Assembly (NCBI GenBank): GCA_934486615.1
Contig: CAKSQO010000010.1
Span: 1-64,000, forward strand
Length of the DNA stretch: 64,000 nucleotides
Reading direction: 5' to 3'
Source of the DNA: an uncultured Eubacteriales bacterium
GTDB lineage: Bacteria; Bacillota; Clostridia; Oscillospirales; Acutalibacteraceae
In this document: piece by piece, positions 24,731 through 32,759 of the stretch
Position numbering within the stretch: the first letter of the stretch is position 1
Layout of the letters: each line of letters starts with the position of its first letter
The notes under the pieces: generated by a model
The model's database searches: none
What the model was told of the DNA's origin: nothing
Seen by the model: the letters and a program-made list of their open reading frames with translations, nothing else
Translations under genes and position numbers: made by a program

Positions 24731-24914
24731 TCCCGCAATAGGTAAACTGATCAAAGAATACGACAGCCGCTATCAGCTCGTCCACGACGTAGCCGACGAG
24801 GCCAGAAGAATTTCCGAGGAGGCCGAGTCCAACCACGAGATCCTCGTTGAAAAGCCCGTAAGCCTCGCTATCGACAAGATTGCCGCCGAGCTTGACGAGA
24901 AAAAGGAAGACTGA
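24723..24914 (+). CDS. rpoZ: RNA polymerase omega subunit
   Basis: The 63-residue protein begins MLNPAIGKLI and contains the omega core SRYQLVHDVADEARRI, which contacts the beta' subunit and helps assembly of RNA polymerase. The short C-terminal tail is acidic. Start at 24723, 8 bases inside gmk. In Bacillus coaBC lies between rpoZ and priA; here it is absent. Confidence 0.93.
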   Translation: MLNPAIGKLIKEYDSRYQLVHDVADEARRISEEAESNHEILVEKPVSLAIDKIAAELDEKKED

Positions 24915-24955
24915 TTTTTTCGGCGAAAACTAAAAAACGGTTAGGAGGGCTTGTT

Positions 24956-27412
24956 ATGAGAACTGCGGTCATCGTCAGCGTTGCTGTGGAGCAGACTGCG
25001 TTTAGCTATGACAAGCCCTTCGACTATCTTTTACCCTACGATATGCAGCAGGCGGGCAAGCCCGGCTGCCGCGTGATGGTGCCGTTCGGCCGCTCGAACA
25101 AAAAGCGGCAGGGAATGATACTCTCCGTCGGCGAGACAAGCGACTATGACAAGCTCAAGCCCGTCGCGGGCGTGCTCGACAGCGAGCCTGTGCTCAGCGC
25201 CGAAATGCTGGCGCTCGTCGGGTGGATAAGGGAGCACACGTTCTGCACCTACTATGACGCGGTGAAGCTCATGCTGCCCGCGGGCATAAATATGCGCATC
25301 ATCGCCTCCTACCGCGCAAGCGAAAGGGCGACGGCGGAGCAGCTGCCCGACGATTTGAGCGACGAAGAAAAGCGCACGCTCGACTTCCTTATTTCAAGCC
25401 GCGCGACGGTCGAGCGCTCACGGCTGCTTGACGCGCTCTCGCTCGGCGCGGACAGCAAGGTGCCTGATGCACTTGTAAATCGCGGCCTGCTCGAGCGCAC
25501 CGACGACGCCGTGCGCCGAATGGGCGACGCGACTGTCAGGATGGTGCGCCTTGCCGAGGACGCCGACATCGGCCGCCTGACGCCCAAGCAAAAGGCGGTC
25601 GTCGACCTTGTAAGCGAGGTCGGCGCGGCGACGGTCAAGGAGGTCTGCTACTTCGCGGGTGTGACCCAGGCGGTCATAACCGCGCTTGCCAAAAAAGGAG
25701 TGCTCGACTGCTACGACAGCGTCGTCTACCGCACGGGAGGGGCCACGCGCCCCGCCGACGATACAAAGATAGTTCTGGCCGACGAGCAGCAGCAGGCGTT
25801 CGACGGCCTGAAGCAGCTTTACGAAAGCGGCGAGGGCGCAGCTGCCTTGCTCTACGGCGTAACCGGCAGCGGCAAAACGCAGGTTTTCCTGAAGCTTGTC
25901 GACGAAGCGGTCGCTTCCGGCCGCGGCGCGATAGTTATGGTGCCCGAGATCTCGCTGACCCCGCAGACGCTCGACGTGTTCGACCGCCGCTACGGCGGGC
26001 GCGTCGCGGTGTTTCACAGCGCAATGTCGATGGGGCAGCGGCTCGACGAGTGGAAGCGCGTCAAAAACGGCGACGCTGACGTGGCCGTCGGCACGCGTTC
26101 GGCGGTGTTTGCACCGTTTGAGAACCTCGGCCTTATAATAATGGACGAGGAGCAGGAGCACACCTACAAATCCGAGTCGACCCCGCGCTTCAACGCGCGC
26201 GACGCGGCGCGCTTTCGTGCCGCTTACGGCAAGGGGCTGCTTCTGCTTGCCTCCGCGACCCCGAGCGTCGAGACCTTTGCCGCCGCAAAAAGCGGGAGGT
26301 ACAAGCTCTTCCGCCTGACAAAGCGCTACGGCAACGCTCACCTGCCGACGGTGCACACCGTCGATATGCGCAAGGAGCTGAGCGACGGCAACTCGTCGCC
26401 GTTCAGCCGCTTTTTAAAGCTGCGCCTGGGCGAAGCGCTTGAGGCGGGGCATCAGTCGATTTTGCTGCTGAACCGCCGCGGGCACAACACTGTTGTCACG
26501 TGCTCAAGCTGCGGCCACGTTATGACCTGCCCCAACTGCAGCATTTCGCTCACATACCACTCGGCCAACCGCCGCCTGATGTGCCACTACTGCGGCTACT
26601 CGGAGGAGTTCACAAGCAAGTGCCCCGAGTGCGGCAACGAGCACATTCGCTATTCAGGAGTGGGCACGCAGCGCGCCGAGCAGGAGCTGGGCGAGCTGTT
26701 TCCGAGTGCTAAGGTGCTGCGTATGGACGCCGACAGCACTCTTGCGCGCAACTCGTATGAGGACAAGCTCTCCGCCTTTGCGCGCGGGGAGTACGACATA
26801 ATGCTCGGCACGCAGATGGTCGCAAAGGGGCTGAACTTCCCGAACGTGACCCTCGTGGGAGTGCTCAATGCCGACTCTTCGCTCTACAGCGAGGACTACC
26901 GCAGCTGCGAGCGCACGTTTTCGCTGCTGACGCAGGTGGTAGGGCGCTCGGGGCGCGGCGACGAGAAGGGCATCGCGGTCGTTCAGACCGTCACGCCCGA
27001 AAACGAGATAATCACGCTCGCCGCCGAGCAGGACTACGACAAATTCTACGAGCAGGAGATCATGACCCGCCGCGTGATGATATATCCGCCCTATTGCTCG
27101 CTGTGTCTGGTCGGCTTTATCGCCGACACGTCCGAGCAGGCGAGGGAGGGCAGCGTGCGCTTCCTCGATATGCTCAAAAAGGCGAGCGAGCCTGCCGACG
27201 GCCGCGACGAGGTCAGAATGATAGTGCTCGGACCTTCGCCCGCAGTCGTGCCGCGCGTCAGCGGAAAGTACCGCTACCGCGTGATGATAAAGGTCAAAAA
27301 CAACCGTCCCTTCCGCGAAATGCTGATGAGAGTGCTCAAGGCATTTATGTCGGACAAGGCGAATAAAAATATAACGGCGTTTGCGGATATGAATCCCGAA
27401 ACGACATTTTGA
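24956..27412 (+). CDS. priA: Primosomal protein N' (replication restart helicase)
   Basis: The 818-residue protein reloads the replisome at stalled forks. Visible parts are the 3'-DNA-binding N-terminal domain, a winged-helix region, Walker A VTGSGKTQVF, the helicase box IIMDEEQEHTYKSE and the GTQMVAKGLNFPNVTLV motif. The zinc-binding cysteine clusters run from CSSCGHVMTCPNC to CHYCG and CPECG. GGAGGG lies upstream of the ATG. Peptide deformylase follows after 10 bases. Confidence 0.95.
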   Translation: MRTAVIVSVAVEQTAFSYDKPFDYLLPYDMQQAGKPGCRVMVPFGRSNKKRQGMILSVGETSDYDKLKPVAGVLDSEPVLSAEMLALVGWIREHTFCTYYDAVKLMLPAGINMRIIASYRASERATAEQLPDDLSDEEKRTLDFLISSRATVERSRLLDALSLGADSKVPDALVNRGLLERTDDAVRRMGDATVRMVRLAEDADIGRLTPKQKAVVDLVSEVGAATVKEVCYFAGVTQAVITALAKKGVLDCYDSVVYRTGGATRPADDTKIVLADEQQQAFDGLKQLYESGEGAAALLYGVTGSGKTQVFLKLVDEAVASGRGAIVMVPEISLTPQTLDVFDRRYGGRVAVFHSAMSMGQRLDEWKRVKNGDADVAVGTRSAVFAPFENLGLIIMDEEQEHTYKSESTPRFNARDAARFRAAYGKGLLLLASATPSVETFAAAKSGRYKLFRLTKRYGNAHLPTVHTVDMRKELSDGNSSPFSRFLKLRLGEALEAGHQSILLLNRRGHNTVVTCSSCGHVMTCPNCSISLTYHSANRRLMCHYCGYSEEFTSKCPECGNEHIRYSGVGTQRAEQELGELFPSAKVLRMDADSTLARNSYEDKLSAFARGEYDIMLGTQMVAKGLNFPNVTLVGVLNADSSLYSEDYRSCERTFSLLTQVVGRSGRGDEKGIAVVQTVTPENEIITLAAEQDYDKFYEQEIMTRRVMIYPPYCSLCLVGFIADTSEQAREGSVRFLDMLKKASEPADGRDEVRMIVLGPSPAVVPRVSGKYRYRVMIKVKNNRPFREMLMRVLKAFMSDKANKNITAFADMNPETTF

Positions 27413-27422
27413 GGTGTTTTAA

Positions 27423-27887
27423 GTGGCAACCAGAAATATTATCAAAGAGGACGATGACAGGCTGTTCAAAACGAGCCGTCCTGTAGAAAAATTCGACACA
27501 AAGCTGCACTGCCTGCTTGACGATATGGCCGAGACAATGTACAAGGCCGAGGGAGTCGGGCTTGCAGCCGTTCAGGTCGGCATATTGCGCCGCGCGGTCG
27601 TTATTGACTGCGGCGACGGGCTTATCGAGCTTGTCAATCCGAAGATAGTCGGCCAAAGCGGACATCAGGAGGAGGTCGAGGGCTGTCTGTCCTTCCCGGG
27701 CGAGTACGTCGTGACCTCGCGCCCGAACTCGGTCGTTGTCGAGGCGCTCGACCGCTTTGGCAGGCCGTTCAGGGTCAAGGGCGAAGGGCTTAAAGCGCGC
27801 GCGTTCTGCCATGAGATCGACCACCTCGACGGCGTTGTTTTCAAGGACAAGGCCATTCGCAGCGTGAGCGCGGAGGATATTGAATGA
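27423..27887 (+). CDS. def: Peptide deformylase
   Basis: It removes the formyl group from new proteins using a bound metal. All three family motifs are present: GVGLAAVQVG, EGCLSFPG with the metal-binding Cys, and HEIDHLDG with the two metal His and the catalytic Glu. At 154 residues it is of the usual bacterial length. The start is GTG behind GAGGTG. It overlaps fmt by 4 bases, so formylation and deformylation genes are coupled. Confidence 0.95.
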   Translation: MATRNIIKEDDDRLFKTSRPVEKFDTKLHCLLDDMAETMYKAEGVGLAAVQVGILRRAVVIDCGDGLIELVNPKIVGQSGHQEEVEGCLSFPGEYVVTSRPNSVVVEALDRFGRPFRVKGEGLKARAFCHEIDHLDGVVFKDKAIRSVSAEDIE

Positions 27888-28819
27888 GACTCGTTTTTAT
27901 GGGCACGCCCGACTTTGCCGTGCCGTGCCTTGAAGCATTGATAGGCGCGGGGCACGACGTTGCGGCCGTGTATTCGCAGCCTGACAAGCCTGTCGGCCGC
28001 AAGAGGGAGATATTTCCCACCCCGGTGAAAAAGTGCGCATTGGAGCACGGCATCGAGGTCTGCCAGCCCGCGTCGCTCAGAAGCGCGCAGGAGCTTGAGC
28101 GTATGCGCGCCTTTGCACCCGAAGCGGTCGTTGTCGTCGCTTACGGCAAGCTGATTCCCGCCGATATGCTGAAGGTCGCTCCCCTCGGCTTTGTCAATGT
28201 CCACGCGTCGCTGCTGCCGAAATACCGCGGCGCGGCGCCGATACAGTGGGCGGTCGTAAACGGCGACAAGGTCACGGGCGTGACGACGATGCTGCTTAAC
28301 GAGGGTATGGACACGGGCGACATTCTCGAGGTTGCCGAAACCGAGATCGGTGCCAACGAGACGGCGGGCGAGCTGTTCGAGCGGCTGTCCCGCCTCGGAG
28401 CGCAGCTTATTGTGTCAACCGTAGACAAGCTCGGCAGGGGCGAGCTTGCGCCGATAAAACAAAATGAATGTGAAGCCACCGCCGCGCCGATAATAACAAA
28501 AGAGGCGGCGCTGATGGACTTCTCCCTGCCTGCGGAAAGGATTTGCAGCGCCGTGCGCGGCTTTTCGCCGTGGCCTGTCGCCTACACCCTGCTTTCGGGC
28601 AGGCGGCTCAAGGTGTACGCCGCCTTGCCGTGCGCGTTTTCGGGTGCAGCGAGCGCCGAAAACGGCGAGGTCGTCTGCGCCGACGGACGGCTCATCGTCC
28701 GCTGCGAGGGCGGCTTTGTCGAGCTGACGGACGTGCAGCTTGAAGGCTCGCGCCGTATGCCCGCAGCCGATATGCTCAAGGGCCGCGCGGTCAAAAAAGG
28801 CGACATACTCGGCCGATAA
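27884..28819 (+). CDS. fmt: Methionyl-tRNA formyltransferase
   Basis: It formylates initiator Met-tRNA with 10-formyltetrahydrofolate. The 311-residue protein has the N-terminal MGTPDFAVPCLEAL, the catalytic-site segment NVHASLLPKYRGAAPIQWA and GMDTGDIL. A C-terminal OB-like tRNA-binding domain follows from about 205. The ATGA overlap with def and the following gene 17 bases on support one operon. Confidence 0.95.
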   Translation: MRLVFMGTPDFAVPCLEALIGAGHDVAAVYSQPDKPVGRKREIFPTPVKKCALEHGIEVCQPASLRSAQELERMRAFAPEAVVVVAYGKLIPADMLKVAPLGFVNVHASLLPKYRGAAPIQWAVVNGDKVTGVTTMLLNEGMDTGDILEVAETEIGANETAGELFERLSRLGAQLIVSTVDKLGRGELAPIKQNECEATAAPIITKEAALMDFSLPAERICSAVRGFSPWPVAYTLLSGRRLKVYAALPCAFSGAASAENGEVVCADGRLIVRCEGGFVELTDVQLEGSRRMPAADMLKGRAVKKGDILGR

Positions 28820-28836
28820 CTCACAAGGGGAGAAAT

Positions 28837-29553
28837 ATGCCTACATCATACTATTTCGATTCATCTTTTATATACTACTATATTTTCATGTTGCCCGGCT
28901 TGATTGTCGTGCTGTTGGCGAGCTATAAGGTAAAGTCAGCCTTTTCGCGCTACAGCGGAGTGCTAAACTCGCGCGGGCTGACCGGACAGGGTGCGGCGCA
29001 GGCCGTGCTTTCGGCGTACAACGTGCCGGGCGTTGTGTTTGAGCGTGTTTCGGGCAGTCTGACTGACTACTACGACCCGCGCAATAACGTGATCAGGCTG
29101 TCGGACGATGTGTTTTACAGCTCGTCGTGTGCTGCCGTCGGCGTCGCCGCTCACGAAGCGGGGCACGCCGCGCAGTACAGCGACGGCTACCTGCCGATTA
29201 AAGTGAGAACGGCGATCTTGCCTATATGCAACATCGGCAGCCGGCTCAGCATACCCTTGCTGATAATCGGCTCGATATTCGCGTTCAGGCCGCTGCTCGT
29301 CGCGGGAGTGGCCGCGTTCGGCGTTGCGCTGCTGTTTCAGCTGGCCACGCTGCCTGTTGAGTTCAACGCTTCGCGACGCGCGCTCAAGGTCATAAGGGAG
29401 CAGGGGCTGCTCTGCGGCGAGGAGTACGAGGGCGCGAAAAAGGTGCTGACAGCGGCGGCCATGACCTACGTTGCAGGAATGCTGCAGTCGCTTTTGCAGC
29501 TGCTTTATTATATCGCAATACTGACCGGAAACAATCGGAGGAACAGGCGTTGA
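28837..29553 (+). CDS. YugP-type membrane zinc metallopeptidase
   Basis: The 238-residue protein has an N-terminal membrane helix, the zinc-protease motif HEAGHAAQY (around 111-119), and two to three further helices in the C-terminal half. YugP-family proteases are membrane-bound with poorly known substrates. The gene lies between fmt and rsmB, an insertion relative to Bacillus subtilis, and overlaps rsmB by 4 bases, so it is part of the operon. Confidence 0.85.
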   Translation: MPTSYYFDSSFIYYYIFMLPGLIVVLLASYKVKSAFSRYSGVLNSRGLTGQGAAQAVLSAYNVPGVVFERVSGSLTDYYDPRNNVIRLSDDVFYSSSCAAVGVAAHEAGHAAQYSDGYLPIKVRTAILPICNIGSRLSIPLLIIGSIFAFRPLLVAGVAAFGVALLFQLATLPVEFNASRRALKVIREQGLLCGEEYEGAKKVLTAAAMTYVAGMLQSLLQLLYYIAILTGNNRRNRR

Positions 29554-30821
29554 CCGCGCGCAAGGCCGCTTTAAAGGCACTTATCAGCGTTGAGCGCGAC
29601 TCAGCCTATTCCAACATCGCGTTTGACAGGGTCGCTGCCGACAGCGGGCTTTCGCGGCAGGACCTCGCCCTCGCCGCCGCCGTATTCTACGGCGTGCTCG
29701 AGCGCAGGCTGATCCTCGATAAAATCATAGAAAAGTATTCGTCAAAGCCCGCAAAAAAGCTAACGCCCATAGTGCTCGAGGCGCTCAGAATGGGGCTTTA
29801 TCAGCTTTTCTTTATGGATAAAATTCCGCCGTTCGCCGCAGTAAACGAAAGCGTGCTGCTCGTGCGCTCGTCAAAGGAGCGCTACGCCGCGGGCTTCGTC
29901 AACGCGGTGCTCAGAAAGGCGCAGGCGGGCGGCTTCGATATGCCGCAGGGCAGGTCTGCCGCCGATATGAGCGTGCGCTTTTCGTGCAGCGAGTGGATAG
30001 TTAAAAAGCTCGTCGCCGACCTCGGGGTCGACTGCGCCGAAAAGGTGCTCGCCTCGACCCTCGAGCCTGCGGCTACATACCTGCGGGTGAACACGCTCAA
30101 ATGCGACCGCGAGGGGCTTATCCGCGCCCTCGGGGAGGAAGCGGACGGCAGGGAAGTCGACGGCTGCCCGCTCGCCGTGCGGGTAAAAGGCTCGGTCGAG
30201 GACAGCAGCGCCTACAAAGCCGGGCTGTTCCACGTTCAGGACCTTGCAAGCCAGCGCTGCTGCGAAGCGCTTGCGCCCGAAAAGGGCGACCGCGTGCTCG
30301 ATGTCTGCGCCGCTCCCGGCGGTAAGACGTTCACCGTCGCCGAAATGCTCGGCGGAACCGGCGAGGTCGTCGCACGCGACCTGCACGAGCACCGCGCCCA
30401 GCTTATCGCTTCGGGCGCAGAGCGGCTGGGACTCGGCAACGTGAGCGCCCGTGCAGGCGACGCGACGGTGTACGACCCCTCGCTCGGCGAGTTTGACCGC
30501 GTGCTGTGCGATGTGCCGTGCTCGGGCTTCGGGGTTATGCGCCGCAAGCCAGAAATAAAATACAAGGACGAGTTCGATTTAAGCGCCCTCACGGCCACGC
30601 AGCGGCAGATTCTCGAAACGTCCGCCCGCTACGTTAAGGCGGGAGGGGTGCTCGTCTACTCGACCTGCACTCTTTTAAAGGAAGAAAACGACCTTGCCGT
30701 CGCCGACTTTTTGTCGCGCCACGGCGAGTTTGAACTGACAGGCGAAACGCAGCTTTTACTGCCGTTTGACGGCACTGACGGCTTCTTCTTCGCCAAAATG
30801 AGAAAGGACGGCGCCGAATGA
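29550..30821 (+). CDS. rsmB: 16S rRNA (cytosine-967-C5)-methyltransferase
   Basis: The 423-residue enzyme has an N-terminal NusB-like RNA-binding domain (1-130) and a C-terminal SAM methyltransferase with LDVCAAPGGKTF and the catalytic-cysteine motifs CDVPCSGFG and YSTCTLLKEEND. It modifies helix 31 of 16S rRNA. It starts at TTG in a TTGA overlap with the peptidase gene, with GGAGGA upstream. It overlaps rlmN by 4 bases. Confidence 0.93.
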   Translation: MTARKAALKALISVERDSAYSNIAFDRVAADSGLSRQDLALAAAVFYGVLERRLILDKIIEKYSSKPAKKLTPIVLEALRMGLYQLFFMDKIPPFAAVNESVLLVRSSKERYAAGFVNAVLRKAQAGGFDMPQGRSAADMSVRFSCSEWIVKKLVADLGVDCAEKVLASTLEPAATYLRVNTLKCDREGLIRALGEEADGREVDGCPLAVRVKGSVEDSSAYKAGLFHVQDLASQRCCEALAPEKGDRVLDVCAAPGGKTFTVAEMLGGTGEVVARDLHEHRAQLIASGAERLGLGNVSARAGDATVYDPSLGEFDRVLCDVPCSGFGVMRRKPEIKYKDEFDLSALTATQRQILETSARYVKAGGVLVYSTCTLLKEENDLAVADFLSRHGEFELTGETQLLLPFDGTDGFFFAKMRKDGAE

Positions 30822-31846
30822 GCGAAAAGCGCGATTTAAGAAGCCTTAACATCGACGAGCTGGGCGAAGTGCTCGCCGCCCTCGGCGCTCCCAAATTCCG
30901 CACAAAGCAGGTCTACGCCTGGCTGCAAAGCGGCGTAAGCTCGTTTGACGGGATGACGAACGTGCCCAAGAGCCTGCGCGCGCAGCTGAATGAAATCGGC
31001 TACATCGCCGTCGCCGAGGTCGAAGCGCGCTTTGACTCAAAGCTGGACGAGACGGTCAAATACCTGTTCAAGCTCCACGACGGCCTGCTCATAGAAAGCG
31101 TTGTGATGAAGTATCACCACGGCTACAGTATCTGCATTTCAACGCAGGTCGGATGCCGAATGGGGTGCAGCTTCTGCGCCTCGACGATAAACGGACTTGC
31201 GCGCAGTCTGACGGCGGGCGAAATGCTCGCGCAGATTACGAGCGCGTCCGAAAATTTGGGCGTTCGCATATCGAACGTCGTGCTTATGGGAATGGGCGAG
31301 CCGTTCGACAATTACGATAACGTCGTGCGCTTTCTGGAGCTTGTCGGCGACGAAAACGGCCCGGGCATCGGAATGAGGCACATTTCGCTCTCAACCTGCG
31401 GGCGCGTCGACGGCATAGAAAAGCTAAAGGAACTTAACCTGCAGCTGACACTCTCAATCTCGCTGCACGCGCCGAACGACGAGGTCCGCACGCGCATCAT
31501 GCCGATAAACCGCCGCTGGGGCGTTGACGAGCTGCTTGATGCCTGCCGCGGCTACATCGCCGTAACAGGGCGCAGGATCTCGTTTGAGTATGCGATGATA
31601 AAGGATGTAAACGACACCGACGCGTGCGCCGAAGAGCTGGCCGACAAGCTGCACGGTATGCTTTGCCACGTCAACCTTATCCCTGCCAACGAGGTGCGCG
31701 AAAACGACTATCAGCGCAGCTCCGACGCGCGGCTGCACCGCTTCAAGGGGCTGCTTGAGCGCCGCGGTCTGACCGTGACCGTACGCCGCACCCTCGGCAG
31801 CGACATCTCCGCTTCGTGCGGTCAGCTCAGACAGGGTTACAAATGA
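30818..31846 (+). CDS. rlmN: 23S rRNA (adenine-2503-C2)/tRNA methyltransferase RlmN
   Basis: A radical SAM enzyme of 342 residues. The 4Fe-4S cluster is bound by Cys113, Cys117 and Cys120 (GCRMGCSFCAST), and the methyl-carrying cysteine lies near the end in SASCGQL. It methylates A2503 of 23S rRNA and A37 of some tRNAs. The order rsmB-rlmN-prpC-prkC matches yloM-yloN-prpC-prkC of Bacillus subtilis. A new promoter follows it, so the operon may be internally restarted. Confidence 0.95.
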   Translation: MSEKRDLRSLNIDELGEVLAALGAPKFRTKQVYAWLQSGVSSFDGMTNVPKSLRAQLNEIGYIAVAEVEARFDSKLDETVKYLFKLHDGLLIESVVMKYHHGYSICISTQVGCRMGCSFCASTINGLARSLTAGEMLAQITSASENLGVRISNVVLMGMGEPFDNYDNVVRFLELVGDENGPGIGMRHISLSTCGRVDGIEKLKELNLQLTLSISLHAPNDEVRTRIMPINRRWGVDELLDACRGYIAVTGRRISFEYAMIKDVNDTDACAEELADKLHGMLCHVNLIPANEVRENDYQRSSDARLHRFKGLLERRGLTVTVRRTLGSDISASCGQLRQGYK

Positions 31847-31890
31847 TAACAAATTTGTTACTTTAAATTCCGCATAAACTGTGCTATTAT
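31847..31890 (+). promoter_or_regulatory. Palindrome and promoter upstream of prpC
   Basis: A perfect 14-bp palindrome TAACAAATTTGTTA (31847-31860) directly abuts a -35 box TTTAAA (31862-31867). TATTAT follows after 17 bases (31885-31890). The palindrome starts one base after the rlmN stop. It has the geometry of an operator that contacts RNA polymerase. Confidence 0.55.
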
Positions 31891-31895
31891 ATAGC

Positions 31896-31988
31896 GAGAT
31901 GCTTGCCGTCGGCAGACAAAGGTGTTTCCGTCGACGGTAGCCTGCGCAGAGGGCAAAACGCGCTGTGCGGCAGGGAAAAATCAATCTC
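31896..31988 (+). ncRNA. Candidate structured leader with a three-way junction upstream of prpC
   Basis: GAGAT (31896-31900) can pair with ATCTC (31984-31988). Inside, CCGTCG pairs with CGACGG (31906-31911 with 31932-31937) and CCTGC with GCAGG (31941-31945 with 31970-31974, extended by GCA/TGC). The result is a closed three-way junction ending 13 bases before the ribosome binding site of prpC. It resembles no riboswitch class I can name. Proposed from base pairing only. Confidence 0.4.
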
Positions 31989-32013
31989 TTAAAGTGACAC
32001 GGAGGTGAGCTTT

Positions 32014-32742
32014 TTGCGCATTGTCAGCAAGACGGATATAGGACTTTCACGCCGCAGCAACCAGGACTCCTACGCCACGGGCGAGCTGCCGGGTGGCGTT
32101 GCATGGGCCGTTGTGTGCGACGGCATGGGCGGCGCTAACGGAGGAAATGTGGCCTCCGCCGCAGCCGTAAAGGTGATAAGCGAGCACATCTCGTCGTCCT
32201 ATCGCGCGGGAATGAGCTCGAACTCCGTTCGCAATATGCTCGAGTCGGCCATAACCGCCGCGAACGTCTCGGTTTACGAGATGTCGCAGCAGTCCGACGA
32301 CCTCGCGGGCATGGGCACGACGGTCGTCGCGGCCGTGATAACCGACGGCGTCGCGCACATCGCTCACGCGGGCGATTCGCGCGCCTACCTGTTCTCAACC
32401 GAAAAAATCGAGCAGATAACGCGCGACCACTCCTATGTTCAGCGCCTTATCGAGGACGGGCGGCTCACCGCCGAGCAGGCCAAGACCTACCCTCACCGCA
32501 ACATCATCACCCGTGCGCTCGGCGTTGACGAGCGTATAACCGTCGACTATAACGAGGTCACGCTCTCCGTCGACGACGCGATCATGATGTGCACCGACGG
32601 CCTCAGCGGTATGGTTGAGCCCGAGCAAATGCTTGAAGTGTTCAAAAGCTACAGCTTTTACGAATATCCCGACCAACTTGTACAGCTTGCAAACAAGGCG
32701 GGCGGCTCCGACAACATCACCGTTGTCATACTATCACTTTAG
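32014..32742 (+). CDS. prpC: PP2C-type Ser/Thr protein phosphatase
   Basis: The 242-residue enzyme carries the PP2C metal-binding motifs SNQDSY, VCDGMGGANGG, GMGTTVVAA, HAGDSRAYL and GGSDNITVV. It reverses phosphorylation by the PASTA kinase coded next to it. The TTG at 32014 was chosen because GGAGGTG lies at 32001-32007; the GTG at 32005 is part of that site. The kinase follows after 17 bases. Confidence 0.93.
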   Translation: MRIVSKTDIGLSRRSNQDSYATGELPGGVAWAVVCDGMGGANGGNVASAAAVKVISEHISSSYRAGMSSNSVRNMLESAITAANVSVYEMSQQSDDLAGMGTTVVAAVITDGVAHIAHAGDSRAYLFSTEKIEQITRDHSYVQRLIEDGRLTAEQAKTYPHRNIITRALGVDERITVDYNEVTLSVDDAIMMCTDGLSGMVEPEQMLEVFKSYSFYEYPDQLVQLANKAGGSDNITVVILSL

Positions 32743-32759
32743 AAAGGGGAATTCTTTGT

